Shown: positions 17,779 to 26,215 of the stretch, in pieces
Position numbering within the stretch: position 1 is the first letter of the stretch
Layout: each line of letters begins with the position of its first letter
From: Candidatus Woesebacteria bacterium
GTDB lineage: Bacteria > Patescibacteriota > Microgenomatia > UBA1406 > GWC2-37-13
DNA: 64,000 nt
NCBI GenBank assembly: GCA_020429045.1
Contig: JAGQLS010000002.1
Location: forward strand, 62,001-126,000
Reading direction: 5' to 3'
Made by a program: the position numbers and the translations under genes
The notes under the pieces: generated by a model
The model's database searches: none
What the model was told of the DNA's origin: nothing
The model's input: only the letters and a program-made list of their open reading frames with translations

Positions 17779-18720
17779 ATGGACAGAAATTTAGCACTCG
17801 AATTCGTACGCGTTACCGAAGCTGCAGCAATTGCCGCAGCCAAATGGATCGGTAAGGGCGATAAAAAAGCGGCCGATCGTGCGGCAGTCGACGCCATGCG
17901 TACGCGATTCAACCAAATCGATTTTTCCGGCACCGTCGTGATTGGCGAGGGCAAGAAAGACGAAGCGCCAGAGCTTTATGTTGGCGAAGAAGTAGGCACC
18001 GGCAAAGGTCCAAAAATGGATATTGCCGTTGATCCTTTAGAATGTACCGATAGTGTTGCCTATGGTCGCTACAACGCCATGGCGGTGATTACCACCGGCA
18101 TGCATGGTACGTTGTTGAGCGCGCCTGATACGTACATGGAGAAAATAGCAGTTGGTCCAGAAGCAAAAGGCGTCATCGATCTTGATGCGTCGGTTGGGGA
18201 AAATATCACCAACGTTGCCAAGGCCCTTGGAAAAGATGTAGGCGAAGTGACGGTCAGCCTGTTGGATCGGGAACGTCACCAGAAACTTATCGAAGAAATT
18301 AGACGAGCTGGTGCGCGGGTGCGGCTCATAACCGATGGCGACGTGGCATCGGCAATGGCAACATGTATGCCGGAGAGCCCAATTGATCTTCTTCTGGGAC
18401 TGGGAGGGAGCGCAGAAGCCGTACTTGCAGCAGGCGCGATGAAGATTTTGGGCGGTGAAATTCTATGTCGCTTCAGACCGCGCAACGACAACGACAAAAA
18501 AGAAATGGACAAGATGGGTCTTGATGAGAAGACGATATATACTGCAAATGATATGGCTCAGGGAGACGACGTGTCCTTTACCGCAACAGGAGTGATCGAA
18601 GGGCCAGTTCTTGAAGGTGTGGTGTTTGAAGCTGAGCACATCATCACGCATTCTATCGCGATGCGCGGCAAGTCAAAGACAATCCGACATATTAAAGCCA
18701 TGCACCACGAACACAATTGA
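17779..18720 (+). CDS. glpX: class II fructose-1,6-bisphosphatase (GlpX)
   Basis: 313 residues. VVIGEGKKDEAPEL and VDPLECTDSVAYGRYNAMAV correspond to the metal and substrate motifs of GlpX; the usual DPxxGT is DPLECT here. LGGSAEAVLAAGAMKILGGE and the C-terminal RF pattern also fit. It removes the C1 phosphate in gluconeogenesis, and with the aldolase just upstream it completes the path from triose phosphate to fructose-6-phosphate. A sedoheptulose-bisphosphatase activity is possible. Confidence 0.9.
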   Translation: MDRNLALEFVRVTEAAAIAAAKWIGKGDKKAADRAAVDAMRTRFNQIDFSGTVVIGEGKKDEAPELYVGEEVGTGKGPKMDIAVDPLECTDSVAYGRYNAMAVITTGMHGTLLSAPDTYMEKIAVGPEAKGVIDLDASVGENITNVAKALGKDVGEVTVSLLDRERHQKLIEEIRRAGARVRLITDGDVASAMATCMPESPIDLLLGLGGSAEAVLAAGAMKILGGEILCRFRPRNDNDKKEMDKMGLDEKTIYTANDMAQGDDVSFTATGVIEGPVLEGVVFEAEHIITHSIAMRGKSKTIRHIKAMHHEHN

Positions 18721-18751
18721 GCTTGTATGTTTTTTACGATATACTATAGTT

Positions 18752-18988
18752 GTGGAATCATGTTTAAGAAAACCTTCACAGGTTAGCAGGGTAACACGAC
18801 AAAGAGATCGCGCACTTCATTATGGTGATAAAACTAAGGGTTACTATTGGCCAGATGGAAGAGGCAGGGATGATGAATGGTTGGGAGAAGAAAGGATGAA
18901 TGAGATTCTAATAGCACTCCAAAGAGATACAGGCTTTGTTCCTCCACCTCTTCCTTCACAATCTTCTCTCGATGAGAGCACAGAATAA
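18752..18988 (+). CDS. small hypothetical protein with GTG start
   Basis: 78 residues, soluble, rich in charged residues (RQRDRALHYGDKTKGYYW, then DEWLGEERMNEILIALQRDTG). TATACT at 18740-18745 is followed by exactly six bases and then GTG, the same spacing seen at the ATG starts of other leaderless genes here; that is why I choose GTG. No family recognised. Confidence 0.45.
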   Translation: MESCLRKPSQVSRVTRQRDRALHYGDKTKGYYWPDGRGRDDEWLGEERMNEILIALQRDTGFVPPPLPSQSSLDESTE

Positions 18989-19088
18989 AAACATATTGAA
19001 TATGTAATGATATAACTTACATATTTTATACTCAATTACATAGCAATTTTGCTTGATGTATACCTTGGCATATATTAAGGTATACGAT

Positions 19089-21572
19089 ATGCGAAGGTAT
19101 ATTTTCTTCACTATTCTTCTTTTCTTTTTTATTCCCTTGAAAAACGTGCATGCAGGCATTACTCCACGAGTGGTAAAAATCACCGATGGGTTTTCGATGG
19201 TTCCTGGCGATATAGGTATCTGGAGAAATGGCAGAACGTATTATGAAATTAATAGAATTTATGTCGATGGACACTATTTCGGCGGTAAGGCAATTATCAG
19301 CTCAACGCCTGACGGAACAGGCACAATACATGCAGAAGATTTGCTTTCTTTTGCTCTAGGTGTTCCTTTTCGCAAAGGACCATACGATGTCATAACAACT
19401 ACCACGTGCGGACATGCTATCGAAATGCCGCCAATAGATGTGACCCATATGATGGCTATTAGCGATGAATATTCGTTTGATGTGTATTTTTACAGTCTGT
19501 GTCATACTGATCAGGAAAGAACGGTTGGCTCGTTGTATTTGACCATTTTTGAACCCGAGCAGGAACCGATGTTTTTTTTGGATTTGCCCTGGGATTATGA
19601 GGCTAAGGGTTTGAAGTTTTTGGAGGCTTCGACTGCTATATCGTCTTATTTTGACCATGAGTATCCATTGTTGAGTAATACGGCTCTGGCAAATCAGTAC
19701 GATGTTAAAGATTCACTAATCACATACGAAAATATAAGGAGCGATAAGCTTTATTACACTGCTCATGATGGATACGACTATGCTGCAATCAGCAAGGCTT
19801 TCCTCGGCGATCCGGTACTTGCGGCTGCTCCCGGGTGGGCAACCTATGTCAATTCCTGTGGCGCGTGTGGAAACGCCATATACATAGATCACGATAACGG
19901 CTATCAAACGCGCTACTATCATTTACAACCCGATGGCCTGGTTGTTTCAACACCAGGGGAACCGGTATGGGTCGAGGACCGTCAGCAAATAGGGAAGGTT
20001 GGCGCAACAGGCAACGTGACAGGAGCACACATCCACTTTATGGTCGTGCAGGACAAAAATGGAGACGGCAACTTTTCAGACAATATCCCAGATGGCATCA
20101 CCGATCCATATGGGTGGCAATCAGATGACCTTGACCCATGGGAAACGTTTACCTTTATGCAAAATGGTCAGGAAAAGACCGGGAATGCCAGCTATCGGCT
20201 GTGGAAATCTGGGGCTGCCGATCCACCGTCATTTACCCTTTCCAAAGGGGGTGGAAAATATCTGAGCGGACGGTACACATTCACTTTTCCGAAAAATTCG
20301 ACTGATAAAGATCTTGTTTTGCAAACTAAATTTTTGCCACAAACGTTTCAAAACGAACAACGCCGTTCTGTGGGTTTCTCAATCGAAGCAATAGCAATAG
20401 ATGCATTTCATACGGTTTATGAGAATTTTAGGAAATATTTCACCATACATCTTGATGCCAGTAGATTCGGCGTATCGAGGTTCAAACCAGACTCGTTGAG
20501 CATCTATTCCAGTTCCGACGGAGGCGAAACTTGGCAGCAAGAAGACACAGAATTCAATGAAAACAAAGATAACGCAGAAATAAGCGTAAATCATCTCACG
20601 ATTTTCTCGCTCATGGGAGAGCCGCTCGACAGCATTGCGCCGGTCACGACCGCAACCATGTCTGGCACACTGCGGGAAGATTTGTCAGAATATTATGATA
20701 CACCGTATGTTTACGAAACGCCGGTTATTGTATGGATGAATCCGACGGATGAGCCTGCAGCAGATTCGCTGGGCGTTGCCTATTCGATGTACAAAGTGGT
20801 TCAAGAAGGTGAGGAAGATGCAGAGTGGCAGGAATATGACGAGCCATTTGCGCTTTCTGAGGAAGGAACATACACGATATCGTTTTTTTCTGAGGACGGC
20901 GATGGTAATATCGAAGATCCACAAAGCCTGACTCTTGTCCTAAATAATGGTCCAGTGCCGACGAGTACGCCTACATCGACACCTACACCGACTATGAGTC
21001 CTACGGTATCTGGCACAATTTCGCCAACTTCAATCCCGAGTCAATCTCCTTCTCCTACTGTTGAACCATCAGCGTCATCGAATACCGGTGGCGGAGAAAA
21101 TCCTACTGGAGACAAGATTAAAGCTCTTATCGGTACTATTTTGGGAGCAGCGACAAGCAAGGCGACGGACATCATAGAACACGGAAGCGAAATCGCACAA
21201 AACGTGATTGAAAATGGCGTGAAAGAGACCGAAGCGATAGCTATAGCACATACTCCAACAGGACAATCTCCGGAAGACGCAGGGGTAGACGAGGAACCTT
21301 TTGAACAAGGGGTTGTACTCGGCGTTTCTTGCCAAAACAATACATTTTTAGGAAATATTTTTTTCTTTATCGCATGCGTTGATGTTGCTTTGTTTTTTGC
21401 CAAACAATACATGATGAAGGAGGTGTGGTATGTGACGGTTATTGGTTTGACTTCGTGCGCTGTCTTTTTTGTTACTCAGTCTGCGTGCAGAGTATACCTT
21501 TGGAGCGCGCTGCTTTTGATATTACAGTTTGTATATGTATTTGCTATGCGAAAGGTATTTGCAAATGGTTAA
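19089..21572 (+). CDS. secreted, membrane-anchored M23 family peptidase
   Basis: 827 residues. Signal peptide MRRYIFFTILLFFFIPLK with cleavage near HA-G. The M23/LytM core carries His226-x3-Asp230 (HDGYD) and His314-x-His316 (AHIHF), plus YYHLQPDG; together these bind zinc, so an active endopeptidase is likely. Beta-rich domains follow. A Pro/Thr/Ser linker (PTSTPTSTPTPTMSPT and beyond) comes before a helical region and three C-terminal membrane helices. The usual role is cutting peptidoglycan cross-links. An in-frame ATG at 19053 would precede the signal peptide and is less likely. Confidence 0.85.
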   Translation: MRRYIFFTILLFFFIPLKNVHAGITPRVVKITDGFSMVPGDIGIWRNGRTYYEINRIYVDGHYFGGKAIISSTPDGTGTIHAEDLLSFALGVPFRKGPYDVITTTTCGHAIEMPPIDVTHMMAISDEYSFDVYFYSLCHTDQERTVGSLYLTIFEPEQEPMFFLDLPWDYEAKGLKFLEASTAISSYFDHEYPLLSNTALANQYDVKDSLITYENIRSDKLYYTAHDGYDYAAISKAFLGDPVLAAAPGWATYVNSCGACGNAIYIDHDNGYQTRYYHLQPDGLVVSTPGEPVWVEDRQQIGKVGATGNVTGAHIHFMVVQDKNGDGNFSDNIPDGITDPYGWQSDDLDPWETFTFMQNGQEKTGNASYRLWKSGAADPPSFTLSKGGGKYLSGRYTFTFPKNSTDKDLVLQTKFLPQTFQNEQRRSVGFSIEAIAIDAFHTVYENFRKYFTIHLDASRFGVSRFKPDSLSIYSSSDGGETWQQEDTEFNENKDNAEISVNHLTIFSLMGEPLDSIAPVTTATMSGTLREDLSEYYDTPYVYETPVIVWMNPTDEPAADSLGVAYSMYKVVQEGEEDAEWQEYDEPFALSEEGTYTISFFSEDGDGNIEDPQSLTLVLNNGPVPTSTPTSTPTPTMSPTVSGTISPTSIPSQSPSPTVEPSASSNTGGGENPTGDKIKALIGTILGAATSKATDIIEHGSEIAQNVIENGVKETEAIAIAHTPTGQSPEDAGVDEEPFEQGVVLGVSCQNNTFLGNIFFFIACVDVALFFAKQYMMKEVWYVTVIGLTSCAVFFVTQSACRVYLWSALLLILQFVYVFAMRKVFANG

Positions 21573-21593
21573 ATTTTTATGCATATTTAAGAT

Positions 21594-22112
21594 ATGGCAT
21601 CAAAAGGTCAAGAAAAATATTCAGCAATACTAATAATTATTCTTATTGTTCTTGGTCTTTTTGTAGTTTTTACATCTTTTTCCAAGGGTGGTATTTTTTC
21701 AGACGCCTTACCAAATGAAAATAGAAAGCAGAATGAATTTACTTCAGAATTGTTAGCTTTTTCGATAATAGTACCACAAAATTTCGTAACAGAATCAAAG
21801 GATATTGGTGTCATGATAAAAAATGATAAAGGTGCTATTACGATTTTTAGATCGGGTAGTTTATATAATAATATTGACGACCATGTAAACGGACTTAAAG
21901 AAAAAAATCATCTTCAGTTCGTTAAATCATCAAAGCAAATAATTAACGGTGAAGAATATTTAATTACAGAGTCAGTAAAAGAAGATGTAACAGAAAAGTC
22001 CTATTTTAGGATGATTGATAATGCAGTTTATATATTTTCCACAACAAGCCCGGAACTTTATGACACACTCGAAGAAGTCGTACAATCCTTCAAATATTTG
22101 GGAGAACAATAA
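21594..22112 (+). CDS. hypothetical protein with N-terminal membrane anchor
   Basis: 172 residues; helix at about 10-28 (YSAILIIILIVLGLFVVFT), then an extracytoplasmic domain of about 130 residues with alternating strands (FSIIVPQNFVTES, ITIFRSGSL, EYLITESVKED, AVYIFSTTSPE). The layout resembles small PsbP-like or anti-sigma-type surface domains, but I do not assign a family. It starts 21 bases after the M23 gene, so they may be co-transcribed. Confidence 0.55.
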   Translation: MASKGQEKYSAILIIILIVLGLFVVFTSFSKGGIFSDALPNENRKQNEFTSELLAFSIIVPQNFVTESKDIGVMIKNDKGAITIFRSGSLYNNIDDHVNGLKEKNHLQFVKSSKQIINGEEYLITESVKEDVTEKSYFRMIDNAVYIFSTTSPELYDTLEEVVQSFKYLGEQ

Positions 22113-22442
22113 TCACTTCGTCGTCATATAGGCTACGGGGATAAGCCCAAACAATCCTCCTCCGAGGAAGGCAAGTACGCCGGCAAGAAGCCCGAGGAGA
22201 ATATATTTGAAATCACCTAGTAAATTTCGTTTTTGTAATACTGCAAACGAGAGAGCAAGCGATCCAATAACCGCCACATTTGTTCCGATTTTCACCCCGA
22301 CATCAAAGCTTGCATCTGCACCTCCAAACAAAATACTTGCTATCATGGCGACCAGGATCATTACAACGAGATAGGCGATATAGAATCCAATAGCTTGGTT
22401 TGTCGTACGTTTGTAACCAAAATCCGTCAGTTTATTAAACAT
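22113..22442 (-). CDS. hypothetical small membrane protein
   Basis: 109 residues with three or four hydrophobic helices (FYIAYLVVMILVAMIASIL; NVAVIGSLALSFAVL; LLGLLAGVLAFLGGGLFGLI). No family recognised. Its stop abuts the stop of the convergent anchored protein. Confidence 0.55.
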   Translation of the reverse strand: MFNKLTDFGYKRTTNQAIGFYIAYLVVMILVAMIASILFGGADASFDVGVKIGTNVAVIGSLALSFAVLQKRNLLGDFKYILLGLLAGVLAFLGGGLFGLIPVAYMTTK

Positions 22443-22508
22443 ACATAAAATGAGAAAGTAATAATACTTTTAAGTCTAGGGGAAACTTCTTTTCACGTCA
22501 ACACTTTT

Positions 22509-22748
22509 TTACTGAATCGGATCCTCACCGCCTTCACTCCATGGGTGGCACCGTACAATTCTGTTTATTCCAAGCCAAAGACCCTTCAATACGCCATATT
22601 TCTCAACCGCCTGATACGTATATTCCGAACATGTAGGGTGAAACCTGCACGCGGCATCGGAGATAAACAATTGTTTGAAAATGGCACGATGAAAAAAAGA
22701 CGTTTTTTGATACAAACGAATGCTTACAAGTACGACTCGTTTCACCAT
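22509..22748 (-). CDS. yidD: YidD membrane protein insertion efficiency factor
   Basis: 79 residues: [35 protein letters not shown] and the C-terminal [12 protein letters not shown] are the YidD hallmarks, including the three conserved cysteines. YidD aids membrane protein insertion with YidC at the inner membrane. I choose the ATG giving MVKRVVLV because TATAAT lies seven bases before it; an ATG at 22784 would add 12 residues. It is divergent from trmD. Confidence 0.92.
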   Translation of the reverse strand: MVKRVVLVSIRLYQKTSFFHRAIFKQLFISDAACRFHPTCSEYTYQAVEKYGVLKGLWLGINRIVRCHPWSEGGEDPIQ

Positions 22749-22833
22749 ATGCACCATTATAGCCCATATGTTGATTTTGCGCACATTACCTTCTTGAGGG
22801 GGGCGAAATCACACTCGTCTGCTACAATATGCT

Positions 22834-23598
22834 ATGCGTATCTCCATTATCACTCTCTTCCCGGATATGATCAAAGGCTTTGTCGAAGACAGTATCGTCA
22901 AGATCGCACAGCAAAAGAAAGCGGTTACCATCGAAATCGTTAACCTACGCGATTTTGCCATTGACGACCACGGGACTGTCGACGACCGACCCTACGGCGG
23001 CGGGGCGGGTATGGTGTTGCGTGTGGATTGTCTCCAGAAAGCTATAGCATCGGCAAACCCTAAAACAAACACAAAGTCAGCCAAACACAAAGTCGTCCTC
23101 ACTTCGGCAAAGGGCAAAACCTATTCACAAAAAAAAGCGCAACAGTTGTCGGAACTCGATCACCTTGTCATCGTTTCCGGTCACTATGAAGGAGTGGACG
23201 AACGCGTAAGTAAATATATCGATGAAGAAATCTCAATCGGCGATTATATTCTAACCGGTGGGGAAATAGCTGCCTCCGCGATTGTCGATTCAATTGTTCG
23301 CCTTCTGCCTGGCGTACTCAAAAAAGAAGAAGCAACTGCAGAAGAAAGTTTTTTTGAAGTGTCGGTAAAAGAGCTCGCGGCGATTATAGGATCTCATTAC
23401 ATACTCAACTCGCTCGTTGAGAATGGCGTCACCAAGGTACGTTTACTCGAGTATCCGCACTACACGCGGCCGGAAAACTTTGAAAATACCAAGGTCCCGC
23501 AGGTGCTACTTTCCGGCAACCACAAAGAAGTCCGCAAATGGCGGTTGCAAAAGGCGTTTGAAAAAACTGTCGAATGCCGTCCCGATTTGTTGTATTAA
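22834..23598 (+). CDS. trmD: tRNA (guanine37-N1)-methyltransferase
   Basis: 254 residues, full-length SPOUT methyltransferase: ISIITLFPDMIKGF, DDRPYGGGAGMVL, VSGHYEGVDERV, and the trefoil-knot SAM loop ISIGDYILTGGEIAA. It methylates G37 next to the anticodon and prevents frameshifts. TACAAT ends five bases before the ATG, so it is probably leaderless. It is separated here from the rpsP/rimM/rplS genes it often accompanies. Confidence 0.95.
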   Translation: MRISIITLFPDMIKGFVEDSIVKIAQQKKAVTIEIVNLRDFAIDDHGTVDDRPYGGGAGMVLRVDCLQKAIASANPKTNTKSAKHKVVLTSAKGKTYSQKKAQQLSELDHLVIVSGHYEGVDERVSKYIDEEISIGDYILTGGEIAASAIVDSIVRLLPGVLKKEEATAEESFFEVSVKELAAIIGSHYILNSLVENGVTKVRLLEYPHYTRPENFENTKVPQVLLSGNHKEVRKWRLQKAFEKTVECRPDLLY

Positions 23599-23613
23599 TT
23601 TTTCCTTTTTTTT

Positions 23614-24156
23614 ATGAATATCTTACTTATAAATGGCAGTGTAGCAAAAAAGTCTCACACCGAAGCTCTGTTACAGTATATTGCCTCGCTCTTTGAAAAA
23701 AAAGACGTAACGACAAAGTGGTGGAATCTAAAAGAGAAACCCATGCTTGTTGTACTGCCCGAATACCATCATAATCCTATGGATCACCCCGACAGAATGG
23801 TGCACGAGTTTGTGCGCGCAGTTGAACAGGTAGATGGTATCGTGCTCGGAAGCCCGCTGTACCATGGTTCATATGCCGGCGTGCTCAAAAATGCGTTGGA
23901 CAATCTTCATTTTGATACATTTCGTGGAAAATGGATTGGTTTGGTCGGAAACGGTGGAAGCATTCGTGCCGATCATGTTCAGCTCGTTCATTTACGACAA
24001 GTAGTAAAAACGTTGTATGGCTACACACTTCAAACACAGGTAGGGACATGTGCTCAGGATTACGAAGAACAAGAATCAGGATTTACTCTCAACAATAAAG
24101 AAATAATTAAACGTTGCCAACGACTTGTTGACGAAATGATTAAGTTATTAACCTAG
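23614..24156 (+). CDS. NADPH-dependent FMN reductase family protein
   Basis: 180 residues with a flavodoxin-like fold: ILLINGSVAKKSHTEALL is the FMN phosphate loop, and VLGSPLYHGSYAGVLKNALDNL is the family's flavin-contact and dimer motif. It probably reduces flavin, quinones or azo compounds in the cytoplasm. It lies 15 bases after trmD and six before the next gene, so the three may be one transcript. Confidence 0.85.
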   Translation: MNILLINGSVAKKSHTEALLQYIASLFEKKDVTTKWWNLKEKPMLVVLPEYHHNPMDHPDRMVHEFVRAVEQVDGIVLGSPLYHGSYAGVLKNALDNLHFDTFRGKWIGLVGNGGSIRADHVQLVHLRQVVKTLYGYTLQTQVGTCAQDYEEQESGFTLNNKEIIKRCQRLVDEMIKLLT

Positions 24157-24162
24157 TTTTTT

Positions 24163-24774
24163 ATGGTTACCACAAGAGTTAACGATATTGTCGAGCGGTT
24201 CGATAGCCAATGGTTTTATGCTGAAGAAGTTGGTGTATATCTCATAAACCTTCCTAAAACAATTGTGCTTTTTGACCTCCCAACATATTCAACAAAAATT
24301 GAAGAATATTTACAAAATAAAGGAAAACCGATAATTGCGTTCCTAAGCCATGGTTCGTGTGGTATAGAAGACGGGGCAAAGTGGCAAAAAAAACTTGGTA
24401 TGAAAATATATTTGCATAAAGCAGATGCAAACCATTCGTGGTTAAAGATAAAACCAGACATTTTATTTACAGAAGTGCCCGATATTCATCCTTCTCTTAA
24501 CATTATTCATACGCCAGGACACAGTCCGGGAAGCATCTGTCTTTTTGAAAAAACAACAAAGTCGATGTTTACCGGAGATACTCTCGGAGGAGAACACAGA
24601 AGAGTGCATAATTTTCGAAATGAGATAAATGATGATGTTCATGAAAGGTTTAAAAGTGCAAAAAAACTTTTGCAATATGATTTTAGACATATTCTTCCGT
24701 TTCATTATGATATGTTGCTTTACAAAGGAAAGGAAGCGTTACAACGATTTGTAAAAAATAACATTTTGAGTTAA
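24163..24774 (+). CDS. metallo-beta-lactamase-fold protein with degenerate metal motif
   Basis: 203 residues. The second half keeps MBL motifs: HTPGHSPGSICL and FTGDTLGG. However, the HxHxDH block is replaced by LSHGSCGIEDG, which retains only one of the metal-binding residues. The final His is present in LPFHYD. It may be inactive or bind one metal. It follows the FMN reductase gene closely. Confidence 0.65.
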   Translation: MVTTRVNDIVERFDSQWFYAEEVGVYLINLPKTIVLFDLPTYSTKIEEYLQNKGKPIIAFLSHGSCGIEDGAKWQKKLGMKIYLHKADANHSWLKIKPDILFTEVPDIHPSLNIIHTPGHSPGSICLFEKTTKSMFTGDTLGGEHRRVHNFRNEINDDVHERFKSAKKLLQYDFRHILPFHYDMLLYKGKEALQRFVKNNILS

Positions 24775-24801
24775 AATCCATCTCTAAATTAAGTAAAGAA
24801 T

Positions 24802-24833
24802 CTGGACGCTCCCGATTGCATCGGGGTTGCCAG
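24802..24833. repeat. GC-rich palindromic hairpin
   Basis: CTGG...CCAG outer arms enclose CCCGAT-TGC-ATCGGG, a strong nested hairpin in an otherwise AT-rich intergenic stretch between two convergent genes. It could act as a two-way terminator, but no T-tract follows. It resembles the GC palindromes found in tRNA copies at 53.3-53.8 and 60.2 kb in design, not in sequence. Confidence 0.5.
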
Positions 24834-24876
24834 AATGACCTAGAATAATAGATTTCGAGATAACTTCTAAGCAATA

Positions 24877-26211
24877 TTAAACACCATTTTGTATACGCGA
24901 TCTTCGAGATCGCAGTTTATCTATGTAAGATTGTTTAAATCGTACTTCACCTGTAGTGCGTTCTGTCAGTTCTTTTGCAATGAGGTGTTGTATCGAAACT
25001 ACTCCGTGAGTATGAAAACCAACACTATCTGAGTTTCCCTCACTAAAGACAAGAGAAACATGGAGAGCATTTTCAGGTATTTGTTGATTTATTTTTTTTG
25101 CACTTTTAGCAACTGAATTATCATCATTCAATGCTCCATCTCCATAGGATATGACAATATCAGCCCCTTGAAGAGTTTGCGTAATTTGACTTCCAAAAGC
25201 CATATTAAGAGCTTTTTTTTCGTCGCCTTCTCCTCCATTTAAGAATATGGTCAATGGTTTATTCCCAAATTGGTCAACTCTTTGTCCCACTGTATCTATT
25301 CTTTGCTGTTGTATGTCTCCCTTGAAGTGACCTTGAGAAAAGGTAGTTACGCTTAATGTACGTTCATCCAAGTCGTCGGAAGTAAGTCCGATTATTACTT
25401 CAGCAAGCTCAGCATACGGATTTATAGGTGCTTCAGTTATTTGTACCACCTCATTCAAACCAATATCAAAGACGCTATAAGGCTTAAAATGTTGAGGATG
25501 AGTAGCAATCGGAATAATCCTTACTGGTTGACCTTCATGCTTATTTCCTTTATAAACCGTAAGAGCAACCTGTTCAAGTGTTTCTCTGTCATTTCCAGAG
25601 AGAATGACGGTTTGTGCTGAGAGTGCTCCTGCATTGCGAAGAATATCAGTATTTGCTGCGTCCATCGAAAGATCAACAATTTGAGTATAATGTCTTTTAT
25701 TGAAGCCTTCGGGTCGAGGAGGTTGAGATTGTTCTTGTCCATAAAGTGCTGAAAAATAGAGGTTGCTAATTTCTCCTTTGTTTTGAGATATTTGTCGACC
25801 GTATGAATTTGCAATAGGCATAGCATCACCAATAGATAAAAAGATTATGCCATTATGATCATCAATGGGTAATTCTCCTCTGAGGGCACTCTCATAGTGT
25901 TTCCAAATGGCTGCGCCTACGGTGACTCCAGTAAGTAATCCTACAGTTTTCAATTCACCAAGCTCAAGAGTAAACATGAGTTGACGTAGATTTTCGGGAT
26001 TACTAAACATAGCGTCAGCTCCTCCAGCCCACGTTGTTATGGGGTGGGTTATCGCACTCCACCAAGGCATACCTTCTGCGATACCTCTTCGTACAAAGTC
26101 GGCATAAATAAATGGCTGTGCTCCGAGTACGAACTGAACAGCCCTTGAATCGCCGACTTTTGCCGCTGTTTCAAGTAATCGAGTTTGAAATGTTCTAGTC
26201 TGTTCTGTCAT
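24877..26211 (-). CDS. hypothetical membrane-associated protein (divergent locus, gene 2)
   Basis: 444 residues, no family recognised. One hydrophobic stretch lies near residues 88-108 (LGELKTVGLLTGVTVGAAIW). The remainder is soluble with Rossmann-like strand patterns (HYTQIVDLSMDAANTDIL, AQTVILSGNDRETLEQ, ADIVISYGDGALNDDN). This loosely resembles nucleotide-binding RCK/TrkA-N domains, but I would not assign it. It starts four bases after the gene upstream, so they form an operon, divergent from a regulator pair. Confidence 0.6.
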   Translation of the reverse strand: MTEQTRTFQTRLLETAAKVGDSRAVQFVLGAQPFIYADFVRRGIAEGMPWWSAITHPITTWAGGADAMFSNPENLRQLMFTLELGELKTVGLLTGVTVGAAIWKHYESALRGELPIDDHNGIIFLSIGDAMPIANSYGRQISQNKGEISNLYFSALYGQEQSQPPRPEGFNKRHYTQIVDLSMDAANTDILRNAGALSAQTVILSGNDRETLEQVALTVYKGNKHEGQPVRIIPIATHPQHFKPYSVFDIGLNEVVQITEAPINPYAELAEVIIGLTSDDLDERTLSVTTFSQGHFKGDIQQQRIDTVGQRVDQFGNKPLTIFLNGGEGDEKKALNMAFGSQITQTLQGADIVISYGDGALNDDNSVAKSAKKINQQIPENALHVSLVFSEGNSDSVGFHTHGVVSIQHLIAKELTERTTGEVRFKQSYIDKLRSRRSRIQNGV

Positions 26212-26215
26212 ATAG

